A stretch of 44,304 bases of DNA from Solidesulfovibrio aerotolerans (GTDB lineage Bacteria; Desulfobacterota; Desulfovibrionia; Desulfovibrionales; Desulfovibrionaceae): assembly GCF_009856865.1 (NCBI RefSeq), contig NZ_WVUD01000032.1:1-44304 (forward strand), written 5' to 3'. Each line of letters begins with the position of its first letter. Positions within the stretch are counted from its first letter, which is position 1. The notes under the pieces are model-generated. The model had not been told where the DNA came from. It saw only the letters and a list, made by a program, of their open reading frames with translations, and did no database searches. The position numbers were made by a program, and so were the translations under genes. Shown piece after piece: positions 7,620 to 15,173 of this stretch.

Positions 7620-9872
7620 ATGGAGACAGATGGAAATATAAAATCACAACTTGCGGACCTGCAGGGGCAAATCGAGCGCGTAACATTCTCAAACGAAGAG
7701 AATGGCTATACTATTGCAAAAGTTAAAGTCTATGGACGCCGAGAGCTTGTAACTGTAGTCGGCAATATTGTTTGTCCTACTCCTGGTGAAATTATCAAGA
7801 TGAAGGGGGAGTGGTCGAACCACCCGAAGTTTGGGGAGCAATTCAAACTTGCCTATTACAAGACAACTGTCCCCGCATCCGTTCACGGCATCGAAAAATA
7901 TCTTGGCTCCGGTCTGATCAAGGGCATCGGCCCGGTCATGGCGAAGAGGATTGTCAAACTATTCGGTGAAGCCACCCTGGATGTCATCGAAGCCGACATC
8001 CAGAAACTTGTTGAGGTTCCTGGCATCGGCAACAAGCGGATCGGAATGATCAGTCTGGCCTGGGAAGAGCAGAAAGAAATCCGCTCCGTCATGCTATTCC
8101 TCCAGACCCACGGCGTCAGCTCCGGCTACGCGACGAAAATTTACAAGCAGTACAAAAACGAGTCGATAGCCGTCGTCCAGGAGAATCCTTACCGTTTAGC
8201 CCATGACATCTTCGGAATCGGTTTCGTAACCGCTGACAAAATAGCCCAAAAACTTGGCTTCGATAAGAATTCCCCACTCCGAGCAGAAGCCGGCATCCTG
8301 TACGTCCTTCACCAACTTTCAGACGAGGGGCACGTATTCTACCCCAACGATCCATTGATTGAGAAGGCCAACGAGATTCTTGAGGTCGAGCCTGGTGTCC
8401 TGTCAGACTCCATCATCCGGCTAGAAGCAGAGAAGAAAATAGTCGTTGAAACCGTGGACGCTCCGAATGGCCCCGTAGAGGCCGTTTATCTGGCCAAGTA
8501 CCATCTTTCCGAGAATCAGGCAGCAACGCGCCTAAAGGGCCTCCAGGACGCTCCTAAGGGGGTCCGGTCCATAGACGCCGCAAAAGCCGTTGCATGGGTC
8601 CAAGGTCAACTCGTCATGACTCTGGCAGCCAAGCAGGTAGAGGCTGTCATGGCGGCGGCCACGAATAAGGTTCTGGTCATCACTGGTGGCCCTGGCACAG
8701 GTAAAACGACAATTATCCGGGCTATCCTGAAAATTTTCTCTGCGATTACGAAACATATTTTACTGGCGGCTCCGACAGGGCGTGCGGCTAAGCGAATGTC
8801 TGAAGCCACCGGCCATGAGGCGAAGACTCTTCACCGACTGCTCGAATATTCGATGCAAAAGGGTGGCTTCCAGAAGAATGAAGATCATCCCCTTGATTGC
8901 GAACTCATCGTTGTCGACGAAGCATCGATGATCGACTTGATTCTCATGCACCACCTTCTCAAAGCGATTCCTAAGCCGGCTACCTTGATCCTGGTTGGGG
9001 ACGTTGACCAACTGCCCTCAGTTGGTGCCGGTAACGTTCTCAAGGACGTGATCGCATCTGGCGTCATCCCGGTTGTCGAATTGAACGAAATTTTCCGGCA
9101 AGCCCAAGAGTCCTCAATTATTATCAACGCCCATCGAATTAATAAGGGCAATATGCCGGATACCCGGCCTAGAAAAGATCTCACCGATTTCTATTTCGTA
9201 GAGAAAGAGGACCCCGAAGAAGCGCTCCAAATGATCATAAAATTGGTAAAGGAACGCATACCGGCCCAATTCGGTTTAGATGCGATCGACCATATCCAGG
9301 TGCTGACACCGATGAACCGTGGAGTCGTTGGCACTGGAAATCTAAACACCGCGCTTCAGGCTGCCCTAAATCCTGGAGAAGGGGGAGTTCTCAGGGGTGG
9401 GCGTACATTTAGGATCGGCGACAAGGTCATGCAGATCAAAAACGATTACGACAGGGAAGTCTTCAACGGTGATATTGGCAGGATCGCCGCCATTGATGAT
9501 GAAGCCCAGGAGGTGACGGTTGCCATAGACGGCCGGCCCGTGGTCTATGAATTTGCCGACCTAGACGAATTAGTGCTTGCTTACGGAGTCTCGATCCATA
9601 AGTCCCAAGGCTCTGAATATCCCGCTATCGTGATTCCAGTTATGATCCAACATTATATCATGCTTCAAAGGAACCTGCTTTACACCGGGGTGACTCGTGG
9701 AAAGAAACTTGTTGTCCTCGTAGGCACGAAAAAAGCTCTCGGAATTGCCGTTAGAAACAACAAAACAATTGCTAGAAATACTTATTTAGCCCAGCGCTTA
9801 GCAAAAAATGTGGTTCAAAGACGTGGTGTGGAACGTGTCAGAATTCAAGCTTCATCTTTAGATCTGGAATAA
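7620..9872 (+). CDS. recD2: RecD2-type 5'-3' DNA helicase (750 aa)
   Basis: A superfamily 1B ATP-dependent helicase of the RecD2 (YrrC) type, which works in DNA repair without RecBC. The N-terminal domain (about 12-95) is followed by helix-hairpin-helix segments (GIGPVMAKRI and VPGIGNKRI, about 100-150), then the motor: Walker A GGPGTGKTT (about 355-363), Walker B VVDEASM (about 430), the GDVDQLPSVGAG motif (about 460), and motif VI NLLYTGVTRGKK (about 683). The C-terminal domain has the usual AYGVSIHKSQGSEYP sequence. The length is normal and no key residue is missing. It follows the 318-aa gene by 18 bases. RecD2 genes on mobile elements are thought to support element maintenance or defence; that is inference here. 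Confidence 0.92.
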   Translation: METDGNIKSQLADLQGQIERVTFSNEENGYTIAKVKVYGRRELVTVVGNIVCPTPGEIIKMKGEWSNHPKFGEQFKLAYYKTTVPASVHGIEKYLGSGLIKGIGPVMAKRIVKLFGEATLDVIEADIQKLVEVPGIGNKRIGMISLAWEEQKEIRSVMLFLQTHGVSSGYATKIYKQYKNESIAVVQENPYRLAHDIFGIGFVTADKIAQKLGFDKNSPLRAEAGILYVLHQLSDEGHVFYPNDPLIEKANEILEVEPGVLSDSIIRLEAEKKIVVETVDAPNGPVEAVYLAKYHLSENQAATRLKGLQDAPKGVRSIDAAKAVAWVQGQLVMTLAAKQVEAVMAAATNKVLVITGGPGTGKTTIIRAILKIFSAITKHILLAAPTGRAAKRMSEATGHEAKTLHRLLEYSMQKGGFQKNEDHPLDCELIVVDEASMIDLILMHHLLKAIPKPATLILVGDVDQLPSVGAGNVLKDVIASGVIPVVELNEIFRQAQESSIIINAHRINKGNMPDTRPRKDLTDFYFVEKEDPEEALQMIIKLVKERIPAQFGLDAIDHIQVLTPMNRGVVGTGNLNTALQAALNPGEGGVLRGGRTFRIGDKVMQIKNDYDREVFNGDIGRIAAIDDEAQEVTVAIDGRPVVYEFADLDELVLAYGVSIHKSQGSEYPAIVIPVMIQHYIMLQRNLLYTGVTRGKKLVVLVGTKKALGIAVRNNKTIARNTYLAQRLAKNVVQRRGVERVRIQASSLDLE

Positions 9873-9906
9873 TATGATATTTTTTATGTGATCATAAATT
9901 TTTTAT

Positions 9907-10923
9907 CGTGGGTATGCACTTGACTCCGGTAGACTATCTCCATAAATGCCAAAAGGATGGAGCAAAATTTTCCTAATACCCTGCTTGAACTTGAAGACCG
10001 TTTCGGGACTGATGATGCATGCAGAGAGTATTTGCTGCAGCTTCGTTGGCCTGATGGCTTCTGTTGTCCTCGTTGCAACCACGATGAATATTGGACACGC
10101 TCAAACGGATTGCTTGAGTGTAAACAATGCTCCTTTCAATCCTCCGTAACCGCTGGGACAATATTTCAAGATACTAAGAAGCCGCTTCGGCTCTGGTTCC
10201 GTGCCATGTGACACATTACGAGCCAGAAATACGGGGCAAATGCGCTTGGACTGCAGCGTGTTCTTGGACTTGGCAGTTATCGAACCGCTTGGTCTTGGAT
10301 GCACAAAATGCGTCGGGCAATGATACGACCTGGAAGGGAGCGAATATCCGGCATCATTCAGGTAGACGAGACACTTGTAGGAGGGCAGAAAACAGGCAAG
10401 CGGGGACGTGGGGCTTTTGGAAAAACCTTGGTGCTCGTCATGGCCCAAGTTGACGGCAAGTGGATTGGAAGAATTCGCCTTTGCATTATCCCTGATGCTT
10501 CTGGAAAGAGCCTGAGAAGTGCCATACTGCAATTTATTGAGCCCGGGTCTATTGTGCGAACCGACGGATGGAAAGGGTACAACATCATCGAGAAAGATGG
10601 TTACACTCACCAAATTGTCAGGGGAGATGCCCAGGTTGGAGATGATTTGCTTCCCTACTGCCATCGCGTCGCCAGCCTTCTCAAGAGGTGGCTTATGGGA
10701 ACGTTGCAAGGGGCAGTCAGTTCTGAGCATCTCGCATACTACCTGGATGAGTTTACGTTTCGGTTCAACCGCAGGCGGTCAAAATCTCGTGGCAAGCTGT
10801 TCTATCGTCTTGTACAGCAAGCTGTCATGGTGGAGCCAGCTCCGCTCAAAACGCTGGTCAAACAAGCCAGAGGCAAGAGACCTGGGTTGAAAACTTAGAA
10901 CCGGAGTCAAGTGCATACCCACG
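9907..10923 (+). mobile_element. Complete IS1595-type insertion sequence with 8-bp target duplication
   Basis: Perfect 23-bp terminal inverted repeats lie at 9907-9929 and 10901-10923 (left end begins CGTGGGTATGCACTTGACTC). Identical TTTTTTAT sequences flank the element at 9899-9906 and 10924-10931, an 8-bp target duplication as expected for IS1595. Total length is 1017 bp with one transposase gene. It sits in the intergenic space 34 bases after recD2 and interrupts no visible gene. Intact ends and duplication point to fairly recent insertion. Confidence 0.92.
9957..10898 (+). pseudogene. IS1595-family transposase with premature TGA
   Basis: The frame encodes an N-terminal zinc ribbon (CPRCNHDEYW with CKQC, about residues 38-60) and an ISXO2-like DDE domain (VDETLVGGQKTGKRGRG, later TDGWKGY). 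It is cut by TGA at 10209-10211, directly after WFRAM, a place where a Trp is expected (AMW in related transposases). Downstream the same frame runs on to TAG at 10896-10898. A single TGG-to-TGA change therefore explains it. No frame change occurs. The element should be immobile unless helped in trans or by readthrough. Confidence 0.85.
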
Positions 10924-11022
10924 TTTTTTATACTTCCATTTCTAATTACTGTCAAATTAAATCCTGGGCCAGTCCGCGTGTCACCGTCAGGCCGAAATTA
11001 TTAGGAGATATGTACTACAAAC

Positions 11023-11054
11023 GCCAAAAGGCGGCCTTTCGACCGCCCTTTGGC
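11023..11054. terminator. Terminator-like hairpin after the TGT-like gene
   Basis: GCCAAAAGGCGG (11023-11034) pairs with CCGCCCTTTGGC (11043-11054) with one mismatch and an 8-base loop. It lies 45 bases beyond the stop of the minus-strand gene 11100-12002 and can terminate that transcript; no clear T tract follows. Confidence 0.6.
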
Positions 11055-11099
11055 TGTAGTTGTTCAGGATTTTCCCAGGCGCAAGTTATTGCGTTTCCT

Positions 11100-12002
11100 C
11101 TAACACTTGAATGACCACCCGTTCTTAGCGTGGGCAGCAGTAATCCGGCGTTCCATTTCTGTGAAGAAGACGATGTTCAGCAGGTTCCGATACTGCACAC
11201 GATTGACCCCAAGAAGATGGCCGATTTCGATGTTTAACGTGTTGCCGAGGTATTCCTCAAACTCCTTCCTGTGGTTATAGGTCAGATAGAAGTTCCCTCT
11301 TTTAGGGTCAGGCTGGCTGTTGTCCTTCGGGAAGTATAGACGGTCATAGCCAGGATTCTTTGTTGTGGGTTCCTTATGGTTGTTCCACCACATGACATTG
11401 CCATATTTGAGATATCGAGACCATGAGCTTGAATCGCTACTCCATGCGGGCATCCCGGCAAGGTGGTTGTAGTTTGTGTTGCCAAATATATGAACGAGAA
11501 CGCCCTTGTTGTGAAATCGCCAAACGGCTGATTCCATTTGATCAAAGGCCCGTCCTTCCTCACATTGCCCAATTGCAACGATCTTGTACCCTTGGCCGAT
11601 ATAGTACTCGATTTCTCCTCGAAACAAGTCATGAACGACCGGGATAGCATCTACGCCATGGCGTTCGAGATAGAGTTGGTTCCGAAGGTTGGCTTCCCGT
11701 CCGTAGATGCTGAAGTCTTCGTCAAGATTGAACATCAAGTCGTAGCAGCTAGCTGCGGCTGATGCAAAATGACCATACTTCTTGGCAATGTCGAACATCT
11801 GCCGGGTCCACTGACTTTTGTTAAGGGTGTAAGCTCCGCTGTCGAGCAGAAGGCATCCAATTTCATCGCGATACGTTTCTTGAAACGCTTCCTTGTCCAC
11901 TTTACTCGCATAAGTAATGAGGACGTTGATCTTATGATCCCGGAATATCGCTTTATAAACGAGGATGTCGTTTATGCGAGGTGAAGAAATTGCCAAACGC
12001 AT
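11100..12002 (-). CDS. tRNA-guanine-transglycosylase-like (DpdA-type) protein (300 aa)
   Basis: The protein follows the active-site order of the TGT superfamily, which swaps guanine for 7-deazaguanine bases in tRNA or, for DpdA, in DNA. LLLDSGAYT (D54) matches the TGT SDSGGFQ motif; NLDEDF (about 92-97) the substrate-binding Asp; PVVHD (121-125) and VAIGQ (142-146) the VQGG and GGLAVG elements; HIFG (171-174) and SSDSSSW (D190) the HxMG and nucleophile region; and GHLLGVNRVQYRNLL (261-275) the terminal HNLxxYxxLM helix. The C-x-C-x2-C zinc site of bacterial TGT is absent, and the protein is 75-80 residues shorter than TGT, as in phage and island DpdA relatives. Motif alignment was done by eye. 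It lies downstream of the 353-aa gene on the same strand, separated by a hairpin. No 7-deazaguanine synthesis genes are in the window. Confidence 0.6.
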   Translation of the reverse strand: MRLAISSPRINDILVYKAIFRDHKINVLITYASKVDKEAFQETYRDEIGCLLLDSGAYTLNKSQWTRQMFDIAKKYGHFASAAASCYDLMFNLDEDFSIYGREANLRNQLYLERHGVDAIPVVHDLFRGEIEYYIGQGYKIVAIGQCEEGRAFDQMESAVWRFHNKGVLVHIFGNTNYNHLAGMPAWSSDSSSWSRYLKYGNVMWWNNHKEPTTKNPGYDRLYFPKDNSQPDPKRGNFYLTYNHRKEFEEYLGNTLNIEIGHLLGVNRVQYRNLLNIVFFTEMERRITAAHAKNGWSFKC

Positions 12003-12019
12003 TACTTTGCGGCTCCTTA

Positions 12020-12047
12020 CCCCTCCCCAGGGATGCCCAGGGAGGGG
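12020..12047. terminator. GC-rich hairpin between two minus-strand genes
   Basis: CCCCTCCC (12020-12027) pairs perfectly with GGGAGGGG (12040-12047) across 12 bases. It lies between the end of the 353-aa gene and the start of the TGT-like gene. It may attenuate read-through or stabilise one of the messages. No T tract follows. Confidence 0.45.
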
Positions 12048-12066
12048 TGGCTGTAGTTGGTAGATT

Positions 12067-13128
12067 CTAGTCCTTAGAGGACACCTTCAGCTTGAGAGCT
12101 TCCAGTCCCTTGATCAGAGCATCGATACGAGAGAGTTCGATCGGCGTCTCTATCGTGGGCAACTCCATGAACTTGTTTACTGTGTCGAGCAGGATTTGAG
12201 CCTGTTCATGGATGTTGGGCAGTTTAGGGGAGTTTTCAGACTCATCCCCAGGGCGCTTCCCGTCATTCTTAATGATTGACAGGAGGTATGCATCAAGTTG
12301 TTCGTTTGTGCCGTTACTCGCCTTTATGGCCTTAAGCGCTTTGATGTCACGGCCTTCAATCTTATGGCCGGCCTCAGTATACTTAAGGTTTGTTTCCTTG
12401 CTCCCGTTTAAGCCATTGGCTTGTAAACGGGCATAGGAAATACTAGCGTTGATCTTTTCCAGGACCTCTTCGTATACCGAGTCAGCGCTAATGTCGTATA
12501 TTGACATCAGGCTGCCGAGTGGATCGGTCTGGTCCAACCAATCGATTTTAGACAGGATCGGACCTACTTTTCCAAGCTTGTCAACTCCCCAGTACAAGTA
12601 AGATGTGACGCCAGGGATTCTGGCGATGGACATGTACAGTTGGCGAATGCGTGCCTTGATCTTCAGATTGATGCCTTTTGCTTCGCAATAACCTTCCCAG
12701 CTTTGGGTTGAATCATTGCGGACCTGGCTTTCCATATTGATCAAGATTGTTCCAACGATGTACGCGTGCTTTCCTGCTAAAGCATTTGCTTTGCCGATAG
12801 CCACTTCACACCGTTTTGTCTCTTGATCTAATAAGTCCAGAAGATCGTCAGGGGAGGTTGCTTCCTTGAGCTTCTTTTTTAACTCTTTTAAAGCCTTGCC
12901 CTCAAGGTCCACGGTGACTTCAACCGTAACATGCCCATGCTCATCTGTAGGGATGCCCCCAACACCGCCGGTTGCGCCGGTAAACGCCTCCACATTTTCT
13001 TTCCGCATGGATTTTACGATTTCATCCAGCGTTTCTTTTTGCGGAGGTTTGCTGGTGAACCCTTCCATAGGTCCACCAGGTAGAGCGGAGCCACCAACTT
13101 TGTTAACAGCACCATTGTAGTCAGCCAT
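12067..13128 (-). CDS. Unknown element-borne protein (353 aa)
   Basis: I do not recognise this protein with certainty. The ATG is preceded by AAAGGAG. Residues 1-60 are Gly-rich and probably disordered. Residues 75-110 form a charged helix (KALKELKKKLKEATSPDDLL). Residues 107-195 (CEVAIGKANALAGKHAYIVG, then SWEGYCEAKGINLKIKARIR and YMSIARIPGVTSYLYWGV) loosely resemble the DUF3102 type of plasmid and island proteins, where a host-range or regulatory role is suspected. Residues 215-350 are mostly helical with a second disordered spot (GDESENSPKLP). There is no membrane segment. It is the first gene of a minus-strand pair with the TGT-like gene, and its upstream region contains the long inverted repeat at 13381-13440. 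Confidence 0.45.
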   Translation of the reverse strand: MADYNGAVNKVGGSALPGGPMEGFTSKPPQKETLDEIVKSMRKENVEAFTGATGGVGGIPTDEHGHVTVEVTVDLEGKALKELKKKLKEATSPDDLLDLLDQETKRCEVAIGKANALAGKHAYIVGTILINMESQVRNDSTQSWEGYCEAKGINLKIKARIRQLYMSIARIPGVTSYLYWGVDKLGKVGPILSKIDWLDQTDPLGSLMSIYDISADSVYEEVLEKINASISYARLQANGLNGSKETNLKYTEAGHKIEGRDIKALKAIKASNGTNEQLDAYLLSIIKNDGKRPGDESENSPKLPNIHEQAQILLDTVNKFMELPTIETPIELSRIDALIKGLEALKLKVSSKD

Positions 13129-13511
13129 TTTGTCTCCTTTGTGATGCCCCGACGGTGCCGATATAGCGGTGGGCTATAGGGGTAGTCAGGGCAACACGTG
13201 GCTGCAAGTTGTCAAAGAACGTCGATTGGACAATTGGTGCGTGTAGTTCTGTCTATGGCGGTTGCATCGTGTGTTCCTCCTTCAGTGTAGTCTGCGAGTT
13301 GACTTAGCAGGAGGAGTTCCACATCTCGTTTCTTCAATTATTTCAGCGAAACGTTCACAAATTCTAGTCCAAAAGATGGTTTTTAAATAAGAAGTTCCTA
13401 TTTTAAAAATATTTAATTAATAGGTACTTCTTATTTAAAAGCTAAGGGTTGGATTCGGCAATTTTTACTATATACTTGAATTTGTTTATATAGCTTGATT
13501 ATAGGCAGCGT
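13129..13511. other. Divergent intergenic region of the element
   Basis: This 383-base stretch separates the minus-strand 353-aa gene from the plus-strand integration genes, so it should hold promoters for both directions. I see no gene in it. Its main feature is the 60-base inverted repeat at 13381-13440. The DNA to the right of 13370 is strongly AT-rich. Confidence 0.6.
13381..13440. repeat. Long inverted repeat upstream of the integration genes
   Basis: Two 22-base arms (13381-13402 and 13419-13440) match at 21 of 22 positions when one is reversed (arm core TAAATAAGAAGT, then CCTATT) around a 16-base AT loop. It is 72 bases before the excisionase-like start. The symmetry fits a pair of operator sites or a protein-binding recombination or replication site rather than a terminator, because no GC stem exists. 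Confidence 0.7.
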
Positions 13512-13949
13512 ATGCACGTCTTTTGCTTATTGGGCTGTATGCGATGCCAACTGCTTGAAAATAATTTAGGCCGCAGGATGTCTGCCCAAGAAGTCGCCGA
13601 TTTTGTTGGCAGATGCTCGGGATCCGTATATAAAAATTATCGCGACTATGGCGGTGTCCGAGACGGCCGCCACATCCTGTTCTTTGAAAAATGGGTGTTG
13701 GAGGCCCTCGAAAAACGGAGGAGCCATGCCTGTTCGCAGGAAAGATCGGAAGGGGAATCGGTATTGGTACGGGCGGATCACACTCCCTTCGGGCAAGAGC
13801 GTAGAGAAGCGGTGCGAAAGCAAGCGGGAAGCCCAGGAGTGGGAAGTACTGGCTCGATCGAGGGTCGAAACCTTCGAGGAGACCGACACGGTATCTTTGG
13901 CCCTCTTAGCGGAGAAGCACCTGGACCATGTGAAGACCCGACTCTCTGA
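13512..13949 (+). CDS. Excisionase-like helix-turn-helix protein overlapping int
   Basis: The first 75 residues carry a compact helix-turn-helix of the AlpA / excisionase kind: MSAQEVADFVGRCSGSVYKN followed by YGGVRDGRHILFFEKWVLEA. Such small proteins commonly precede integrases and steer excision. ATG 13512, 13539 and 13578 are all possible; the last fits the domain start but has a poorly spaced GCAGG. The frame continues 224 bases into the integrase gene in another phase and there reads as low-quality sequence (residues 80-145), so the functional part is probably residues 1-75. The coupling suggests that integrase is translated after this gene. Confidence 0.65.
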   Translation: MHVFCLLGCMRCQLLENNLGRRMSAQEVADFVGRCSGSVYKNYRDYGGVRDGRHILFFEKWVLEALEKRRSHACSQERSEGESVLVRADHTPFGQERREAVRKQAGSPGVGSTGSIEGRNLRGDRHGIFGPLSGEAPGPCEDPTL

Positions 13950-14793
13950 AAAATCCTACGATGAGAAGCGCCGAGTCTTTCGCAGGCTGTGCCAGGAAAT
14001 TCCGCCAGCAACCGAAGTTGCCAAGGTGACCTATGCCCGGGTTGAGACTGTCCTTGATAAGATCAGCCGGGAGAAATCCGGGCACCGAGCTAATAAGTAT
14101 CGTGTCCACTTGGTCCGGGCATACAACTGGGGGATGAAAGCCCTTGGGTTGCCTAGTCCGAATCCCTGGCAGATTGAAAAGTACAAGGAGGAGAAAAATC
14201 CTCGGTATGTGCCGTCTGAGGCTGATTTCTGGAAGGTCTACGCGGTTGCCGGCGAGGAAGACCAGCGGATGCTGCTCACCTACCTGCACACTGCCGGGCG
14301 GATGCGCGAGATTTTCAACCTCAGCTGGGATGATGTGGATTTTGAGAGCCAGCGCCTTCAGCTCTGGACCAACAAGCGGAAGGGCGGCCGGGAATGCGAT
14401 TGGATTCCCATGACGGATGAGTTGGCACAGGCCCTCCGGGTTCAGCGGTTGGTGACGGGATTCCAGAATTACGTCTACGTAAACCCTGATACTGGGACCT
14501 GTTACAAATGGCACCAGAAATTCATGCCCCGTCTTTGCATAAGGGCAGGGGTCAAGGAATTTGGGTTCCATGCCATTCGACATCTCTCGGCGAGCATCCT
14601 TGACCAAGCGGGGATTCCTCTGGCGGCCATCCAGGCCATCTTGCGGCACAAATCCAGCCATACGACCGCTCGATACCTGCACACGCTTTCGGGGACGAAG
14701 GTGGCCTTGAATGAGGCTTTCAGACGATCGACAGGTATTGATGGCGTTGGGGCAAAGAAAAAGGCCCAGGAAGGTGGAGCTTCCCGGGCCTAG
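13726..14793 (+). CDS. int: Site-specific tyrosine recombinase / integrase (355 aa)
   Basis: It catalyses integration and excision of the element at tRNA-Arg. The catalytic set is complete: R192 in TAGRMREIFNL, a Lys in the beta-hairpin (K217/K219), H282-x-x-R285 in FHAIRH, H308 in LRHKS and nucleophile Y317 in ARYLH. Residues 1-50 form the AP2-like arm-binding domain (VRRKDRKGNRYWYGRITLPS) and 55-140 the SAM-like core-binding domain. The start is ATG 13726, which has GGAGGA in front and begins with the usual MPVRRKD; a longer frame from 13603 would overlap the upstream gene in nonsense sequence. It ends 81 bases from the tRNA-Arg 3' end. Base composition is intermediate between element and core. 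Confidence 0.93.
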   Translation: MPVRRKDRKGNRYWYGRITLPSGKSVEKRCESKREAQEWEVLARSRVETFEETDTVSLALLAEKHLDHVKTRLSEKSYDEKRRVFRRLCQEIPPATEVAKVTYARVETVLDKISREKSGHRANKYRVHLVRAYNWGMKALGLPSPNPWQIEKYKEEKNPRYVPSEADFWKVYAVAGEEDQRMLLTYLHTAGRMREIFNLSWDDVDFESQRLQLWTNKRKGGRECDWIPMTDELAQALRVQRLVTGFQNYVYVNPDTGTCYKWHQKFMPRLCIRAGVKEFGFHAIRHLSASILDQAGIPLAAIQAILRHKSSHTTARYLHTLSGTKVALNEAFRRSTGIDGVGAKKKAQEGGASRA

Positions 14794-14839
14794 GCCGAAA
14801 ACAGAATAGTGAGTCAGCGGGTGAGTCACCAATGAAAAA

Positions 14840-14864
14840 GGGGCTAAGCTTGTAGCCTAACCCC
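14840..14864 (-). terminator. Terminator of tRNA-Arg
   Basis: On the minus strand an 11-bp stem with two mismatches (plus-strand arms 14840-14850 and 14854-14864) and a 3-base loop is followed by TTTTT. It lies 10 bases after the tRNA CCA. Two GTGAGTCA copies (14809-14816, 14821-14828) between it and int may be recombinase arm sites; that is only a guess. Confidence 0.7.
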
Positions 14865-14874
14865 TTGAAACATT

Positions 14875-14895
14875 TGGTGCGCCCGAGAGGATTCG
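14875..14895. other. Inferred attachment site (attR) at the tRNA-Arg 3' end
   Basis: Elements with a tRNA-adjacent tyrosine recombinase recombine within the last bases of the tRNA gene, usually the T arm to CCA end. The partner site would repeat these bases and lies outside the window, so the core length is not known. Placement is inferred from int orientation and distance. Confidence 0.5.
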
Positions 14896-14951
14896 AACCT
14901 CTGACCTACGGATTCGTAGTCCGGCGCTCTATCCAGCTGAGCTACGGGCGC
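14875..14951 (-). tRNA. tRNA-Arg (anticodon ACG)
   Basis: A 77-base cloverleaf with CCA encoded: acceptor GCGCCCG / CGGGCGC, D arm GCTCAGCTGGATAGAGC, anticodon loop CTACGAA (anticodon ACG, reads CGU and, after deamination, CGC/CGA), TTCGAAT T loop and discriminator A. The terminal pair of the anticodon stem is mismatched (C-U). It is the integration target; the element lies at its 3' end and the tRNA remains intact. Confidence 0.95.
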
Positions 14952-14964
14952 GCCGAGAAGGAGG

Positions 14965-14993
14965 TATCTACGGAAAGACCCCGGGCCCGTCAA
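14965..14993 (-). promoter_or_regulatory. Sigma-70 promoter of tRNA-Arg
   Basis: On the minus strand TTGACG (14988-14993) and TAGATA (14965-14970) are separated by exactly 17 bases and lie about 13 bases upstream of the tRNA 5' end. The tRNA-His promoter near the other end of the window has the same TTGACG -35 box and spacing. Confidence 0.75.
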
Positions 14994-15122
14994 CAGGAAA
15001 TTTCAGATCAGTCCATTTTTTTGCAGGCCACTGGCCTGAAGTGCGAAAACGGAGACGGCGTTTACCCCCGGCCCAGGCCAGGGAGCGCCACTTTGCAGCC
15101 GTCCGGCCGCGCGCCAAAAAAA

Positions 15123-15142
15123 AGCCCCGGTTGCCCGGGGCT
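15123..15142 (-). terminator. Rho-independent terminator of the isomerase gene
   Basis: A perfect 8-bp AGCCCCGG / CCGGGGCT stem with a 4-base loop is followed on the minus strand by eight T residues, 31 bases after the stop codon of the 15174-15782 gene. Confidence 0.95.
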
Positions 15143-15173
15143 GTCGCTGGCGCGCCAAGAAACCGAATGCCGG

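Larger units (their letters stand above)
1..14875. mobile_element. Integrated genomic element (right-hand part) at tRNA-Arg
   Basis: A tyrosine recombinase gene ends 81 bases from the 3' end of a tRNA-Arg gene, the standard layout of an element integrated into a tRNA 3' end. Everything to its left is accessory: a broken restriction gene, IS ends, a whole insertion sequence, gene fragments, AT-rich stretches and unknown genes. To the right the sequence is uniformly GC-rich with housekeeping genes. No copy of the tRNA 3' end was seen in bases 1-14800, so the distal attachment site should lie left of the window. The exact junction cannot be fixed from one end; the tRNA CCA end at 14875 is used as the boundary. 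Cargo includes RecD2, a TGT-like protein, a radical SAM protein and glutaredoxin. Confidence 0.8.

Noticed and set aside
2159-10211. Possible reassignment of TGA to Trp on the element, suggested by two in-frame TGA codons
   Set aside because: Other element genes use TGA as their only plausible stop (for example at 3261-3263 and 4330-4332), so TGA works as a stop here.
13603-13725. Longer integrase start at 13603
   Set aside because: The added residues are the out-of-frame reading of the helix-turn-helix gene and look random, whereas ATG 13726 has GGAGGA and a typical integrase N terminus.
1-14800. Second copy of the tRNA-Arg 3' end (distal attachment site) inside the window
   Set aside because: No match to the T-arm/CCA segment was seen by eye; the other end is therefore placed outside the window.
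1-14875. Complete dpd (7-deazaguanine DNA modification) or functional type I restriction island
   Set aside because: Only one TGT-like gene exists, no dpd partners or preQ0 synthesis genes are seen, and hsdR is truncated with no hsdM or hsdS in the window.
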